This document shows, one piece after another, positions 52,196 to 63,726 of a stretch of DNA of 64,000 bases; position 1 is the stretch's first letter; every line of letters begins with the position of its first letter. The position numbers and the translations under genes were made by a program. A model generated the notes under the pieces. The model was not told the DNA's origin and ran no database searches. It was given only the letters and a program-made list of their open reading frames with translations. Origin of the DNA: Isoetes taiwanensis (taxonomy: Eukaryota; Streptophyta; Lycopodiopsida; Isoetales; Isoetaceae); NCBI GenBank assembly GCA_021234155.1, contig JAJEKV010000071.1, forward strand, positions 735,996 to 799,995. The letters run 5' to 3'.

Positions 52196-53189
52196 TGAGC
52201 AGATGTTGAGAAGATGTTGAGGTGCTGGAGTTTACAGTGTCACTCAAACAGAATTCTAATTCTTAATTTGAGATACCAGTGTCTATGAGGAGGAGTGGTC
52301 TTTTGATTATTGCCCATTGTCTCGTGTGTCTCGAATTGCAATCATGCTTGTAACAAGTTTTGTGAAAGCTTAGGCGTGCAAAAAACGTCCAGGTCCCTAT
52401 TTCAAAATGTCCATCAATGAAGAATCATGATGACTTGATGCATTTCTTCTTTAAATCTGTTGCTGCAGTAGGAGAGCTGTACTCGGTTTCGTATTTGGAT
52501 TTGGCCATGCTTAATTAGTCCAGTCATATAATGAGTTTCATCCCATTTAACATATTCAGTCAAGAACTAGTATGACCTATTTGAGTCTGATATTGTTTCA
52601 TCGCAGAGGTTAACCTTGATGGACAAATCCAAATAGAAAGCAAGTTAATAGATTTGAATTTGAAAAATTTAGTTTACCCTTATGGGCTTCTTGTTGCGCA
52701 TCCAAACCTTGCAATCCGGACATGTCATAGATTGTTGCTAGAGACTTTGCAAAATTCATAAGTATTTTACTTGATTTCTTTGAAATTTAATAGTTTAGTG
52801 TTGGTTTGTCTTTACATTGTTGTTGCACATCTCAAACAAAATTAGGTTTAAATATGTAAGAGGCGGTCTTCCGGGTAGACTTGTAGTCGTTGACATACAA
52901 AGTGGTTAACATAATCTGGATTTGTTTTAAGGTTAATTATTAGCAATATGTTTTAAAAATTGGCATGAAGTACTTAATGTATTATACGTTTACGTATTTT
53001 ATGTATTTTACAAGTATTTAACAAATACGAAAAATATATTTAAAGTACTTTTAAACTAGGAGGTATGGAACCTGTATTAGTACGTTAAATACGCATCGCA
53101 CTGTGATCGCACTGACGTGACGTCGACAACACTGCTTGAGGGATTATGTATTATTGTTTATATCTATCTTAGCTTTGGACAATTTAGAC
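52196..53189. other. No gene; TACGTA-rich block at the right
   Basis: AT-rich. The part 52,960-53,137 is an inverted relative of the block at 32,277-32,470 and ends (on the minus strand begins) with GCAGTGTTGT. It abuts the broken 3' end of the ACR9-like pseudogene, so it may have caused the truncation. Confidence 0.4.
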
Positions 53190-54228
53190 AAAGTTTTTTT
53201 TTAAAGGTTAACGATCCTTGTTTATCTACTCCATGAAAAAACAATAAGTTATCAACTGTCACTTTTGTTGTACTACCTAAATCCAACTGTAATTCGGACT
53301 CCAAACCAGAAAATAGACACTCAGAACATGTGGTGGCGAAAGCGTTGCTGGCCCGCAACTCAAGCCACCACATTCTGGGCCAGGTTCTGCCAACTCACAT
53401 GAAGCCCCTAGAGAATCTTATATTGAATTAAAAATGTCGCAGACCCTATTCTTGGATGGTAACACATCCCTGCACCACAAAAAGGAGTTGTCAACAAACA
53501 AATAATCAGGCTAGAATATGAACATCAGCATAATATGGGAAAACATTATTCTTACTTGTTGTCCAACACAAAGAACATATCAATGGCTTCTCCATGAGGA
53601 GTTGTCGAAACCTTTACTTTAAGTATTGTCAGCTCGAGCTCCCAAAGGTTTTGGGATACATCTGAAGCACCCAAGGATCAGTTAGAAAGGGGCACTTACT
53701 TACTTAAATATAATAGAATGCATTCAAACCATGTAGCAGACCATGTAGTAGGCCTTTTCTATCTGCACAGCAAACTTGCAGCAAAAACATTCTGTTTGAC
53801 TTTGGGGGTTTGGGAGGTACATAGAGCTGGCTCTCAGAAGAAGGGCAAACTGCAGAGAGCCACTTCTTAAGCACATTCCATCTTATTGCCTTAGTGCTGG
53901 TCATTCTTGGGACTATCCAAAACACTACCCAACACCACCTTCCATCTGTAGAAAGATCTGCAACGTTTCACAGAGCAATGACTTATATACTAAAAGACCT
54001 AATTCCAATACCTTGATATACTAACTGATCTTAGCTATATCAATTGCACTTGGTTCCTTTACCTCCACGAGTAACATTCAATCCGAACTCGAATACAATT
54101 TGCATCAAATCGCACCCAAGCCCAATTTTATCAGGGCAATTCACAGTTATGACCACCGGGTCCCCTACATTTTTCCCAAAGGTGATTATCACAGCATCAT
54201 CACTAGGAGGAACCCCTGTTCGATACAT
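53190..54228 (-). pseudogene. ACR9: ACR9-like ACT-repeat protein, truncated
   Basis: ACR9/ACR10 proteins carry several ACT ligand-binding domains and are thought to be regulatory. Exons: 54228-54063 (GVPPSDDAVIITFGKN, VVITVNCPDKIGLGCDL), 53958-53742 (LSTDGRWCWVVFWIVPR, FLLQVCCADRKGLLH), 53661-53556 (VSQNLWELELTILKVKV, TTPHGEAIDMFF) and about 53469-53190 (GASCELAEPGPE, VTVDNLLFFHGVDKQG). Phases join cleanly at the first two introns (an Asp codon is split at each). Exon 4 has an in-frame TAA near 53,423 and frame changes. The third and fourth ACT units are missing after 53,190. The intron-bearing structure shows a DNA-level copy. The start is the ATG at 54,228. A 12-base duplication in the intron just after exon 2 extends the apparent frame. 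Confidence 0.8.
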
Positions 54229-55420
54229 CAAGCCCAAAAAATATATGCCAGAAGATTATACCTCAAATGGAACTGATTGAACTACCTTGTATCTCAACAA
54301 AAAAAAACTCAAAACCCCCTACTTTCTGCCAGATGTTGTCAAGTTCTGCAGCTAGCGCTGTACAATGCAACACCTAATGTCCCTGCAATGCCACCAGCAA
54401 CAGCTCCTGTCCCTGTATGCTGTAACATACCATATTGAAACAGAACTGAGAAAAATATACCCTAGCAGCAATGAATCATACCATGGAATGGATTATTTCG
54501 TATTGGATCATTACCAGAGAAATTGATCCGCTCCAACATCATCGTTTCCAGCTTATACCAGGTCGGTTCTTAACTAAGCAGGCCGGTTCTTAACTAAGCA
54601 TTTTCGAACCAAGACGTGTTCTTATTCTTCATCGGATTGAAGCGCCGATGCCTGCCTTGCCAGTTACCCGGTTGGCTTCAAGAAATGAGACGTGGAGTTC
54701 TTTACCAGCTGACCGAGAGTTTACACGAAATAGGAGGTTTGGAGCAGTCACCAGCATATCCTAGGGATATTCTAGCATATACCTAGGATATGCCAAAAAC
54801 CCACATAAACAAGGGTTTGCCCCCCTAGGGGCAACCCCAAAAAAAATTTGCATCAACGCTTTTGTCAAGTTGGAATACTTCCTTGATGACTTCCTATTTG
54901 TTGAAGTATATCGAAGGGAACATCGTCTTTGTGGATGTGCAGTGAGAGAGGTAGGTGGAGCATGGAGTATGCACATGCTTAGATGTTAAAATAATGCTTT
55001 GACTAACCTTCAATTGTTTGTCTCTTTCATACGATGACAAATGACATTGTGCACTACCAAATTGGTGTTTTAGTGTACAAGTCAATCCACATGTGTTATT
55101 ATATGCATTGGAGACTATTTATGGGTCACATATGGTCTCACCATGATGAAATGTCTACTTCCACTATATGAGACTACCATCTGGATGAGTTGTCTCATGT
55201 GGTTGATAATCGTAATACATCATGCATAGCTTGAATCAATGGCTCACACGTGCACTATACCTTTATACCAGCTAAGATGTTATCTGTAGGAGAAGTGAAG
55301 ATGCAATGGAAACATCTGCAAAAGTTTGGAATTAGGCGCGTAATGATGTGAGCCATGTGGAGATGTATATTTAGAGTTTCGTCGTGAACTAAAGACAATA
55401 CTAAACCTATTATATATTCA
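54229..55420. other. No gene; small tandem and inverted repeats
   Basis: A 20-base tandem pair (CGGTTCTTAACTAAGCA) lies at 54,562-54,600. Two hairpins follow: GCATATCCTAGG (54,754-54,765) pairs exactly with CCTAGGATATGC (54,782-54,793), and 54,813-54,837 folds as GGGTTTGCCCC...GGGGCAACCC. Nothing coding is convincing. Confidence 0.5.
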
Positions 55421-55447
55421 CTAGAAAAAGTGCCCAGCGTTGCTGGG
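55421..55447 (-). other. Helitron 3' terminus: hairpin plus CTAG
   Basis: A perfect 7-base stem (GCCCAGC/GCTGGGC, loop AAC on the minus strand) ends 7 bases before CTAG. The next host base is T. This arrangement, a GC-rich palindrome about 10 bases before CTRR, acts as the rolling-circle transposition terminator in Helitrons. Confidence 0.78.
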
Positions 55448-56358
55448 CTTTTTATTAGGCATAAGCTCAAAAATTATTGAAATGTAAATAAATATATATT
55501 ACAAAGTCTATGTTGCGATGATGGTGGGTAGGAGAGATATGCTACTCACAACGCTAAGCTACAGTTGGAAACATGTAACTGAATACAAACACTTCATAGT
55601 GGTGGTGTTTGAATCACTATTGTTAAATCACTATTGTTGTAATGCTTAATTTTAAGCTCAATTGTGTGCCCGACATTGCGATGCATTAGTAGGTACGTAT
55701 TCGATTCCTATAGAATTTTCGATTAATTGTGTGAAATGACCTATATTTATCTTCTAGATTGCCATATTGCTGATCACATCTTGCATCTTCCATACGATAA
55801 GGTTTCCGTCAGGGTCTTTAAAAGGGCCTTAAATACTTTGCTTGGTTATTAAGCTTCCACTTGTATTGTATATTCCGATAAATGCTGACCCTATTTTGTA
55901 CAGTCTTATATCTTTGAAGGGTCTAATACTTATTCAGTGGCAACCCTTATTTTGCTTCTGGAAATTGTGAAGATGATGTTCGAAGGAACTATTTGGACAT
56001 ATAGAAACATTTAGAAAACATAAATAGATGTTGGAAAGCAAAAGCAAAAGCATAAACGTAAGCCCTTGTCTTAGCTGCGCATATTTAGTGTCCCATGAAA
56101 GTAAAGCAGGCCTTATTCGTATAAAAATCTGCAGCTTCTTGGCACACATGCTGGCCCTTATACGGAGCATATAAATCAGATTAAATTGTAAAAGCTGCAG
56201 GCCATAACTAACAATTCTCTTTCATGGGCTTGTTGGGTGAGTAATATAGCATTAAGTTGGATTCATCTGAAACCACTTGCATGAAAATATGTTCATGCAT
56301 CACATCAGTAAGCAGGCTATACATCCTGATAAAAAGAACAAACAGAATAGGGAAAGAA

Positions 56359-56645
56359 TTAATGAAAAAATGTACGCCTTGTTCGTGCTGGTATTTTCCC
56401 TTCCAGTTTAAGTCGACGATATGCCTGCCTAATGTGAGAAGGCCTAATTGGTCCTGTGTCTTTTGGTTCCGACATCACGACTCTTCCTGTTTCAAAGCAG
56501 CACTTTAGCATTAAAAAGAAACTATAATGTGTAATTGAAAAGCCTCTTGAAACATACCCATCTCCACCAACTCCCCAACAAATACTTTTGCTATGCCTGA
56601 CATCACAATTGTCATTGGAATAGAGATTGGACATCCTGCTAAATT
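56359..56645 (-). pseudogene. TAF11: Last two exons of TAF11 (TFIID subunit 11)
   Basis: Exon 56645-56558 encodes PMTIVMSGIAKVFVGELVEM, the first helices of the TAF11 histone fold. Exon 56486-56359 encodes RVVMSEPKDTGPIRPSHIRQ, then AYRRLKLEGKIPARTRR and a stop, the last helix and C-terminus. The junction codon GGA is split correctly (ATG G | GA). TAF11 pairs with TAF13 inside TFIID. The N-terminal part of the fold and the acidic N-terminus are not present upstream, so this is a 3' fragment with its intron, inside the candidate Helitron. The frame is intact across both exons. Confidence 0.8.
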
Positions 56646-57277
56646 CTGCAGCAACTATACAATGAATGCAGAATAAACAGATTAAACCAACAGACAAACA
56701 CATATAGTGTACATGCATAATAATATCTACCCGTCTCATAGTAGCCCTTGGAGCATAAAAATCGAGATTCTGCTCAATTCTGTAAAAAAGAGATTAGAAG
56801 TGGACCTTGAGAATGTTTCGTTGAGCAAAGGAGAATCCCTATTTGTTTTTGAAAAGAAAAGGAAACAAATCAAAGAGAGGAAGAGGAAACAAAGCAATCT
56901 ATTGGCATTACGATAGAGAGAACATTACCTTGCAACAATAACAATCATAGGAGAGAGGCATCCCATCCTCCATCTAGGTTGAGTGAGCGTATAAACTTTG
57001 GTGCCGAGAGCAAAACGCAGAACCGAGAGCAGGAAACAGGTGGGTGTTTCCAGCCACAATAATTGCATAACAATGCTCAAATAATTGAAATAAACTTACT
57101 CAGATGTCTGAGTGCCTAACATTGAGGCTGAACTGTTGCAAATGTTCAAGTTCTTGCAGGAGTAGTACTTGCTGTAAATGAGACACTTCTGTGAAGACCT
57201 ATAATAACGTTCTTTTTAAAACCTGCAAAAAATCATTTTGCAAACTTGAAACCTGCTAAAGCCATTTTGCATATCCA

Positions 57278-57841
57278 GAATCTACTTACTAAAAAAGGCT
57301 GCATACCCAAGAGCCTTAAAGAAGTCTGAGTTGCGGGTCATGACATATCTCCCATGCTCCAAGCATCCAAGCATTATGAGCCTTGGTCTTCCTTTTTTTC
57401 TGGCCATGTAAAGATTCCTATTAGCTTAATGCTGGACCACAATAGCAACATCATATAGTAAGCACAATAAGAATAGGGTATCAATCCTAGGTAAACTGCC
57501 TGGCTTCAGTACTCCACAAAACATAATCATCTGTGAATAAACCCCAAACTCCGATATGTATTTGGCTGCCAAATCCTCTGTTTCCCATAGCCTTAAGCTG
57601 TTTCCCTCTGCTTCTTTCATTGCTGAAACACAACCATAAATCCGTCCCATGTATATTCCGTAAAACTTAAATCCCTTCCCATAAAAGTTTGCTCCCTATG
57701 TATCTTACCTTATGGCCATCATGCAGCATCTATTTTGCAGGTCAGAGTTTAGAGGTATAGTGCAAAGTGAACTCTCCATATCAGCATATCTGGCTCCACG
57801 ATCCTTCAGCACTTGTGGCTCCACAATCCTTCTGCAAGTAT
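57278..57841 (-). pseudogene. Unidentified exon-like pieces
   Basis: Three minus-strand stretches look like exons but I cannot name them. About 57,837-57,712 encodes RIVEPQVLKDRGARYADMES and ends at a GTAAG donor. About 57,620-57,426 encodes SAMKEAEGNSLRLWETEDLA. About 57,397-57,280 encodes ARKKGRPRLIMLGCLEHGRY and then NSDFFKALGY. They lie in the same orientation as the PSF3 and TAF11 pieces, in between them. They may come from one further captured gene. Confidence 0.4.
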
Positions 57842-58423
57842 GTGTAAATTTAAAACCAAGGTTGTAGAAATAAAAATTTGCAAAATCCTAATTATCTGAG
57901 ATGTTTCCATGGTAGTTCGACTTCTATGGTGTTACCATTACACCTGCACCATAGCTGAAGCAGAAAGAACAGAGCAAATGCATTTGTTGAAGAGTTGGAA
58001 CTGTCGAAAACCTCCCAAGAAGGGAACAATGCCATATACAATATCAAAAGCGCAGCTATGCTGCCGTCATTCCTATGACTATGGCGATGCTATAAAGAGA
58101 AGAGAGAAGAAAATTATGGTCTCAGTTACACTTCCCTGTCCCTCAGATCCTAACTTAACATCCAAACACCATGAGCAGCACATCCTTACATGCTGCTTCG
58201 AAGACATGTTTTTCCTGATGTTGGTCCAGAAAAGAGTGCTAGCAGCAAGCACATTATGAGTGGCTGGCAATAAAGACAAAATAATCCGCAATAAATGGCA
58301 CCAACTTACCAACTGATCCAAAATATCAAAAACTTTGAGGAGAGATATAATCAGACCTGCTCTTTTAAGGCTCTATTCATAGAAAGTAGACCTGTGTACA
58401 GCAATAAGATGCAGTCTTTGCTC

Positions 58424-58770
58424 CTATGCCTTAGTTAACGAATCAACAAATCCAGAATGCTCTGAGACCAAAAAGATGCAATCCACCCTTTCTCTAATTG
58501 CCTTATTCAAATGCCTCCTGAGAGCTTCCTCTGCTGCATCAGCTTTTCCAGGCACCATCTTAACATACAGTCCATTGCAAGTGCATAACCTAGGTCTGAA
58601 TGTGTTGCTAAAACACCCATCTTAGCAGCATGATATCTTTCAGAGCTAGCAACAAATGATGTATATCTTTCTTTACCTCATTTAGACATGGTAAGCCTTG
58701 AATGTTCTCAATATCTTGCCTCAAACTGTAGACCTTTTCATAGATGGATAAACAGTGCATCTCTGCCATA
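58424..58770 (-). pseudogene. Possible NYN-domain protein fragment
   Basis: The minus strand at about 58,570-58,424 encodes GKADAAEEALRRHLNKAIRE, then RVDCIFLVSEHSGFVDSLTKA and a stop. 'DAALRRH...VDCxxLVSDxSDF' is the pattern of plant NYN-domain (PIN-like nuclease) proteins, with the second acidic residue replaced here by His/Gly. Upstream at 58,760-58,610 a different frame encodes YEKVYSLRQDIENIQGLPCL. A frame change separates the two. The assignment rests on a short match and is tentative. Confidence 0.35.
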
Positions 58771-59077
58771 AAATGAGTATACATGAAGGGAAAAACTGTT
58801 ATGAGCAAACAGGAATGCGCAAATCCAGACGGAAGTGGAATCGGATCATTTGGGAAAGGAATCCCCCAAGAAGAGATGAACACAGTGGAGTTATTAGAAG
58901 AATAATGCATAGAACTTCTATAACGGTTCATATCCAGCTATTCTGCAATATTTTCGGTTTTCTAAAGAGCATCATCAAAATTTGCCCTCTTTATATTGCT
59001 TTGGACGTATTCCTTCAAGCCAGCATAGGTATAATGAGCAAAGAGAGAACAAACAGAAATTAACAGAAGTGACTTAC

Positions 59078-59571
59078 ACTGGTATTAACTTGCCACCAAG
59101 TTCATAGAAATACATGCACTTGCTTCTCAAATCAACACATGCAGGATCTGCCTGCATCTCCTTCCTTGCCCTGGACACAACCAATAATGCATAAAGAAGA
59201 AAGAGATGACCACCTAAACAGAATATTGAGCTTACGTCTGAAGGTAAAAGTTTGGAAGGTTGATCAAGGCTCCTTTACTGTAAAAGAGGTCTTCTGCCAA
59301 CCAAAAAGGAAGGTCTATTGTGGCACCACGTGCAATCTGTGAGCAGCAAAACTTAAGGAAATCCATGAACACCTTAATAAAGTTGTAAGAGATTACATTG
59401 TTCTCCTCGGAGCCCGGATCTAAGATGCCCACTTCGTTGACAGCAGTTCGAAATAAAACAGGTACCAACTGAAACCAAATGAATCAGGCATGTAAAATAA
59501 AGAAAGTAGAGCTTACAACAAGAGACAACCTCCTCTTTTGCCAAAATGTCGTCTATGTTCAGATACGCCAT
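59078..59571 (-). pseudogene. PSF3: 5' four exons of PSF3 (GINS complex subunit 3)
   Basis: PSF3 is part of the GINS complex that, with CDC45 and MCM2-7, forms the replicative helicase. Exons: 59571-59530 (MAYLNIDDILAKEE), 59468-59397 (VPVLFRTAVNEVGI, DPGSEEN), 59336-59236 (IDLPFWLAEDLFYSKGALIN, then LPNFYLQT) and 59170-59078 (EMQADPACVDLRSKCMYFYE, then LGGKLIPV). All junctions are GT-AG and the phase is kept throughout, so the piece is undamaged at the codon level. The C-terminal helical half (about 100 residues in the family) could not be found to 55,421. It starts only 240 bases inside the proposed Helitron 5' end. It is a captured 5' fragment, possibly still transcribed from its own leader. 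Confidence 0.82.
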
Positions 59572-59813
59572 CGACCTAGACCTCGCAGACAAATGAAACT
59601 GGCGGGCAAGAAAAAATTTCGTATTATTTTGCTCGTTTCGTAGTCGTGAAATTTTGCTCGTTCATTAGGGAAGACGCCCAGATTTGTGGGAAGAAGAGAG
59701 CCAGAACCGTCAGACAAAACCGCGGGATAAAATAAGTTGAGAAAAATCAACGCCCAAGATTGCGCACAGACTATCATAAAACGCCTTTATTATTATATAT
59801 ATAGATAGATAGA

Positions 59814-60899
59814 TGTTTCGTATACATGTACCTAAGCTTTTGTTGATGTACTTAACTACTTCTCTATATTCCTGTAAAGCATAGCACAAACATGTAATAC
59901 ATTGAACATTAATGATAGATAACTTCAACAACAGAAAATTTAAAAGAAGGAATTTCAAATTGTGGTGTACTAGAAAGTTGCACATATTTGTATTAAAGGC
60001 AAGTAAACGCACAAGTGCCTATATTAGCCTATATTAACGTGGCAACACCAAGCACATGTTTACCAATTCCCAGAATAAGGAAGCCAAGAAAAGAATCTAT
60101 CTATATAACGGTGGCTCTGGCATTACTCATCACGCAAATGTGTGAAGGAATAGAAGGAATTGCCCTCCAAAAAAAAATGGTGTTCCAAAACTCATATAAA
60201 AAAAAAGCATCGCCAAAGTAAGAGAAATCCATAAACATTTTTAAATAAGTAGACATGGGAAATGCAACCATAAGTATCTCGACGATTCCTATAACCTTGA
60301 ACATTGGTTCTTTCTCATACTGAGTTGAGCCAGTAAGGAGATAAAATAGCGGTCAAGCCGTTGGGTATGGATTTTCTCCATCTAATCTTAAAACCCATTG
60401 GTCATGGGTTGATAAGAAAATAACGGATTTAAAAGTCGAATGCACTAACTAAGACCAACAAATACTTTTACTCAAAAGCTAAAGCCTATGTCATAGAAAA
60501 ATAACAAAGTTGCCAACTAAGTATATCTTATCCTCTATTTTCTGCAAACAAAAGTAAACTACAAGAGTGTAAATAATAGCACAATCAAAAGTTTTATCAT
60601 TATTCAGAAACATGGATTCAAGTTTAGACATTGTCCCTCACGAGTTGGCCAATGTCCATGAGGCTAAAATATAGAACTTGTCATTCCAAAGGTATATAGA
60701 AAGGGTAAATGCTCAGTCGATCATAGATCATGTTGATAATCTTTGTTTTAAAGAGAATGGTGTCATTCCTTTTGCTTTAGAGACTATTATATCTAAACAG
60801 CTCAAAGCTTTCAATCATTCATGTCTTATTGCAAGGTAAACATAATTGCCACAGATATGGGCAATAAGATATCCTCGCGAAAATAGTGTCATTCCTTAT
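59814..60899. other. No gene recognised
   Basis: AT-rich flank between the Helitron and the nested retrotransposons. A plus-strand phrase near 60,690-60,830 (ERVNAQSIIDHVDNLCF...ALETIISKQLKAF) is open for about 45 codons but unassigned. It might belong to the gypsy element that follows. Confidence 0.4.
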
Positions 60900-61025
60900 A
60901 AGAAGTCCCGTAAAAGCATCTGCAGCTGCATCACTTCCTTAAGAAATTGTTTAAAAATCGTGGACTCCCTGAAGTGATTATTTCAGATCAAGATTCGAAG
61001 TTTTGCAGTAAGTTGTGGCGTACAG
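60900..61025 (+). pseudogene. Ty3/gypsy integrase fragment, left of the nested copia
   Basis: The plus strand near 60,948-61,025 encodes FKNRGLPEVIISDQDSKFCS followed by KLWRTV, the second-Asp motif of the gypsy integrase core (usually GLPxxIVSDRDxxFTSxFW). The frame is interrupted at 61,025 by the copia insertion and resumes at 63,921. Upstream the frame is broken. Confidence 0.7.
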
Positions 61026-61220
61026 TGTTAGCGAGGCTGCCTATTCTTAGGCAACGTGCCTTTATAAAAAGGCAACGTTGCTACTATTAGTCTTTACCTT
61101 TTACCATAAAAATATCTTTTATGGATTATATATTGTACACAATTCATTCAATGAAAGTATCTTCTTTTGTGGTCAATATTCCTTTCACTTGTTTTCTTAG
61201 TAAACTAGAAAAGTTCAACA
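61026..61220 (+). repeat. Nested copia 5' LTR
   Basis: 195 bases, TG...CA ends. It contains the small inverted pair GGCAACGTGCC...AAAAAGGCAACGTTGC near its start and a TTATATATTG stretch that could serve as the core promoter. Confidence 0.93.
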
Positions 61221-63550
61221 TGGTATCAGAGCCTGCATCTGGTTCTGGTGCGGTTGTGAATTTTCGAGGACTCACAGGCACAAAAACTTTGTATGTTTTT
61301 TCTGGAGCTGGATATCCAGCCTGGAAGATTAAGATGGAGCTTGTTCTGCAAAGTGAAAAGCTCTTTGGAATCGTGACCGGAAATAATATTCCTTCGGTGC
61401 AGCCAATTGATTTAATTATCGGTAATCTTATTCTGAACGGTGTTGAATATGATACTTGGATTAAAGAGGTAGATGAATGGCATGAAAAGGATCAAACCAT
61501 TTCGAGCTTTGATTCTTTATGCACTCAAAGAATCTATTTTAATAGATGCTAAGGATTTTGTTACTTCTAGTGAAGTATGGAAGTATTTGGAAAAAACTTA
61601 TATGAAGACGACTATGCATGAAGTGCTTAGTCTCCGCAAGGATCTTACATCATTGCAGTATCGTTTGAGTGATTCGTTTGACGAACATGTGGATAAATTT
61701 AAAGCACTTCTAGAAGCACTGTCCGCAGCTGGTGCTAGTATTCCGCATGATCAACATGTTGTTCATTTTTTGGAATCCATGCCGGAAGAGCTTCAGACTC
61801 TTACGATAGTTTTAGCCAACAAAAAATCTATGACCTTAGATCGGGCTTGTGAATCTTTAAAAGATGGAGTACGAAAATTACAAAGGCAATCTATGCAAGA
61901 CGATCAAGCTTTAATTGTTGATAATAAGAAACGAGGTCGAGAAGATGAAAAGGCTCTTGTCACTGATACTAGGCGGAGTCGTGGCCGTGGTCGCAGCCGA
62001 GGCCGTGGTGGTGGTAATCAGCAGTTGGCTAGACTTGAGCAACCTAAATCAGAGACTGTTTGTACCTATTGTAAAAAGCCAAATCATGTGGAAAGCGGAT
62101 GTTATTACAAACGTTTTGTGAATGAGCATAAAACTTTACTTCAGGCAATTCGAGATGGACCTCCTATTCGAGATGAACATGCTAGTATTGCATGTGATGA
62201 AGCTTTTGAAGCCGCTTTTCTCTGTGAACTGTTGTTTCCATATTTGATGATTCGGGTGCCACACAACATATGACATTCCATAAGCTTTGGTTAAAGAATT
62301 ATCACCAATTTAGGTTCAAAAGCTTGTATTTCTTGGTGATAACACAAGTCATGAGGTCAAAGGCATTGGAGATCTTCATATTGATACTCCTAATGGGATA
62401 CAAGTTTTGCGTGGTATTTTACATGTTCTGGTTTTGCGCCAAGTAATCTTGTTTCAGTCTCTAGACTTGCAGATCTTGGCTTGATCATACAGTTTGATAG
62501 ACGGTGGTGTAAATTTATTCAAGATGGTTGTGTACTTGGAGTTGCTTCGCGAGAAGGTCATCTTTATGAGTTTAGGTTGACCGATGATTTTGTGAATCTT
62601 TATTTGCCGGCAAATGGAGATGAATCGAGTACATTGTGGCATCGTCGTTTTGCACATGTAAATTTTCAATATTTATTGGACATGGCTTCTGATAGAATCG
62701 TGGATGGTCTATCATTGAGTAGCACTGCATCTATGGGTGTATGTGAGGCATGTGCTGTTGGAAAGCAACATCGCCGTCCTTTCAATGTGAAAGGGCTTTT
62801 GGAGCTTGTGCACGCTGATATATGTGGCCCACTACCTTATGCTTTGAGTGGTGCGCGATATTTCATTTTATTTGTGGATGATTTTTCTCGTAGAGCTTTT
62901 GTGTATTTTATCTCTACGAAGTCCCAAGTACACCAAATTTCAAGTGTTTAAAAATATGGTGGAGACTCAGACTGGTAAAATGATCCAGAGATTACGTACT
63001 GATAATGGTGGAGAATTTACTTCTGCTCAATTCAAGTGTTTTTGTGAAGAGTATGGTATAGTTCGTGAGCATACCATTCCTTATTCTCCTCAGCAAAATG
63101 GTGTTGTTGAACGCAAGAATCGTACGATAATCAATGTTGTTCGATGTATGCTTATTCATGCAGGTTTGGATAAGTCATTTTGGGCAGAAGCTGTGGCTAC
63201 TGCTGTTTATGTACAAAATCGAACGGTAAACTCTTCTCTAAAAGGTGTAACTCCTTTGCAATAATGGTCAGGAGTAAAACCAAATGTTCAAAATTTGCGA
63301 GTTTTTGGTTGTTTAGCCTATGTTCATATTCCAAAAGAGAAGAGAAAGAAGCTTGACCCAGTCGGCCTCAAAGCCATCTTAAGTAGGCTATCTTTGTCGA
63401 GGCACGCGGGGATATCGATTTTATGATATTGCTACGCGAAGAGTCATTACTAGTCGTGATGCAGACGTTTTCACTAAGCCTCTAGGTGAAAAGAGACATC
63501 AAGACAATGTTAAAGCTCTTGGTGTCCTTGAGAATAAGCATAAATATTAG
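61220..63550 (+). pseudogene. Copia gag-pol remnant lacking RT
   Basis: The frame changes at about 61,500, 62,245 and 62,945. Blocks in order: gag (MVSEPASGSG onwards, with a UBN2-like core TSSEVWKYLEKTYMK); an Arg/Gly-rich segment and one CCHC knuckle (CTYCKKPNHVESGC, about 62,058); protease DDSGATQHMT (about 62,250); HHCC zinc finger (LWHRRFAHVN...CEACAVGKQH, about 62,635-62,775); integrase core with HADICGP, RTDNGGEF and PQQNGVVERKNRT. Integrase runs on to YDIATRRVITSRD (about 63,420-63,460), where the sequence jumps in frame to ADVFTKPLGEKRHQ, the last 30 residues of RNase H. About 600 residues are therefore deleted at one point. Confidence 0.9.
61221..61233 (+). promoter_or_regulatory. 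Primer-binding site, initiator tRNA-Met
   Basis: TGGTATCAGAGCC directly abuts the 5' LTR, the same primer class as in the full-length copia at 34,590. Confidence 0.95.
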
Positions 63551-63726
63551 AAGATTGTAGCACTCGGGGTTTTTCCTTTGTGACCACCAAAGGTTTTTTT
63601 CATCCGAGTGTGAGACCAAATTTGCAGGTGGGGAGATTATCTATGAGTTGCAATATTTGTCTTCTTTCTTAGACACAATATTTTTCTATATTTTAAAAGG
63701 TGAAAGACTAAAAGTCGCAGGTGGGG

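Larger units (their letters stand above)
55421..59813 (-). mobile_element. Candidate non-autonomous Helitron with captured gene pieces
   Basis: Read on the minus strand. The 3' end shows the Helitron signature: hairpin GCCCAGC-AAC-GCTGGGC, then ACTTTTT, then the terminus CTAG (55,424-55,421) followed by host T. The proposed 5' end starts TCTATCTATC at 59,813, preceded by host A, so the element sits between A and T as Helitrons do. The 4.4 kb between these ends holds minus-strand exon runs from at least two unrelated genes (PSF3 and TAF11) and probably others, all in the element's orientation. No Rep/helicase gene is present. The 3' end is strong; the 5' end is less certain because TC/TATC repeats give alternatives. 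Confidence 0.68.

Noticed and set aside
55431-55450. GC hairpin followed by T-rich sequence, like a bacterial intrinsic terminator
   Set aside because: The context is plant nuclear DNA. On the other strand the same hairpin fits the Helitron 3' end, with CTAG and host T at the right distance.
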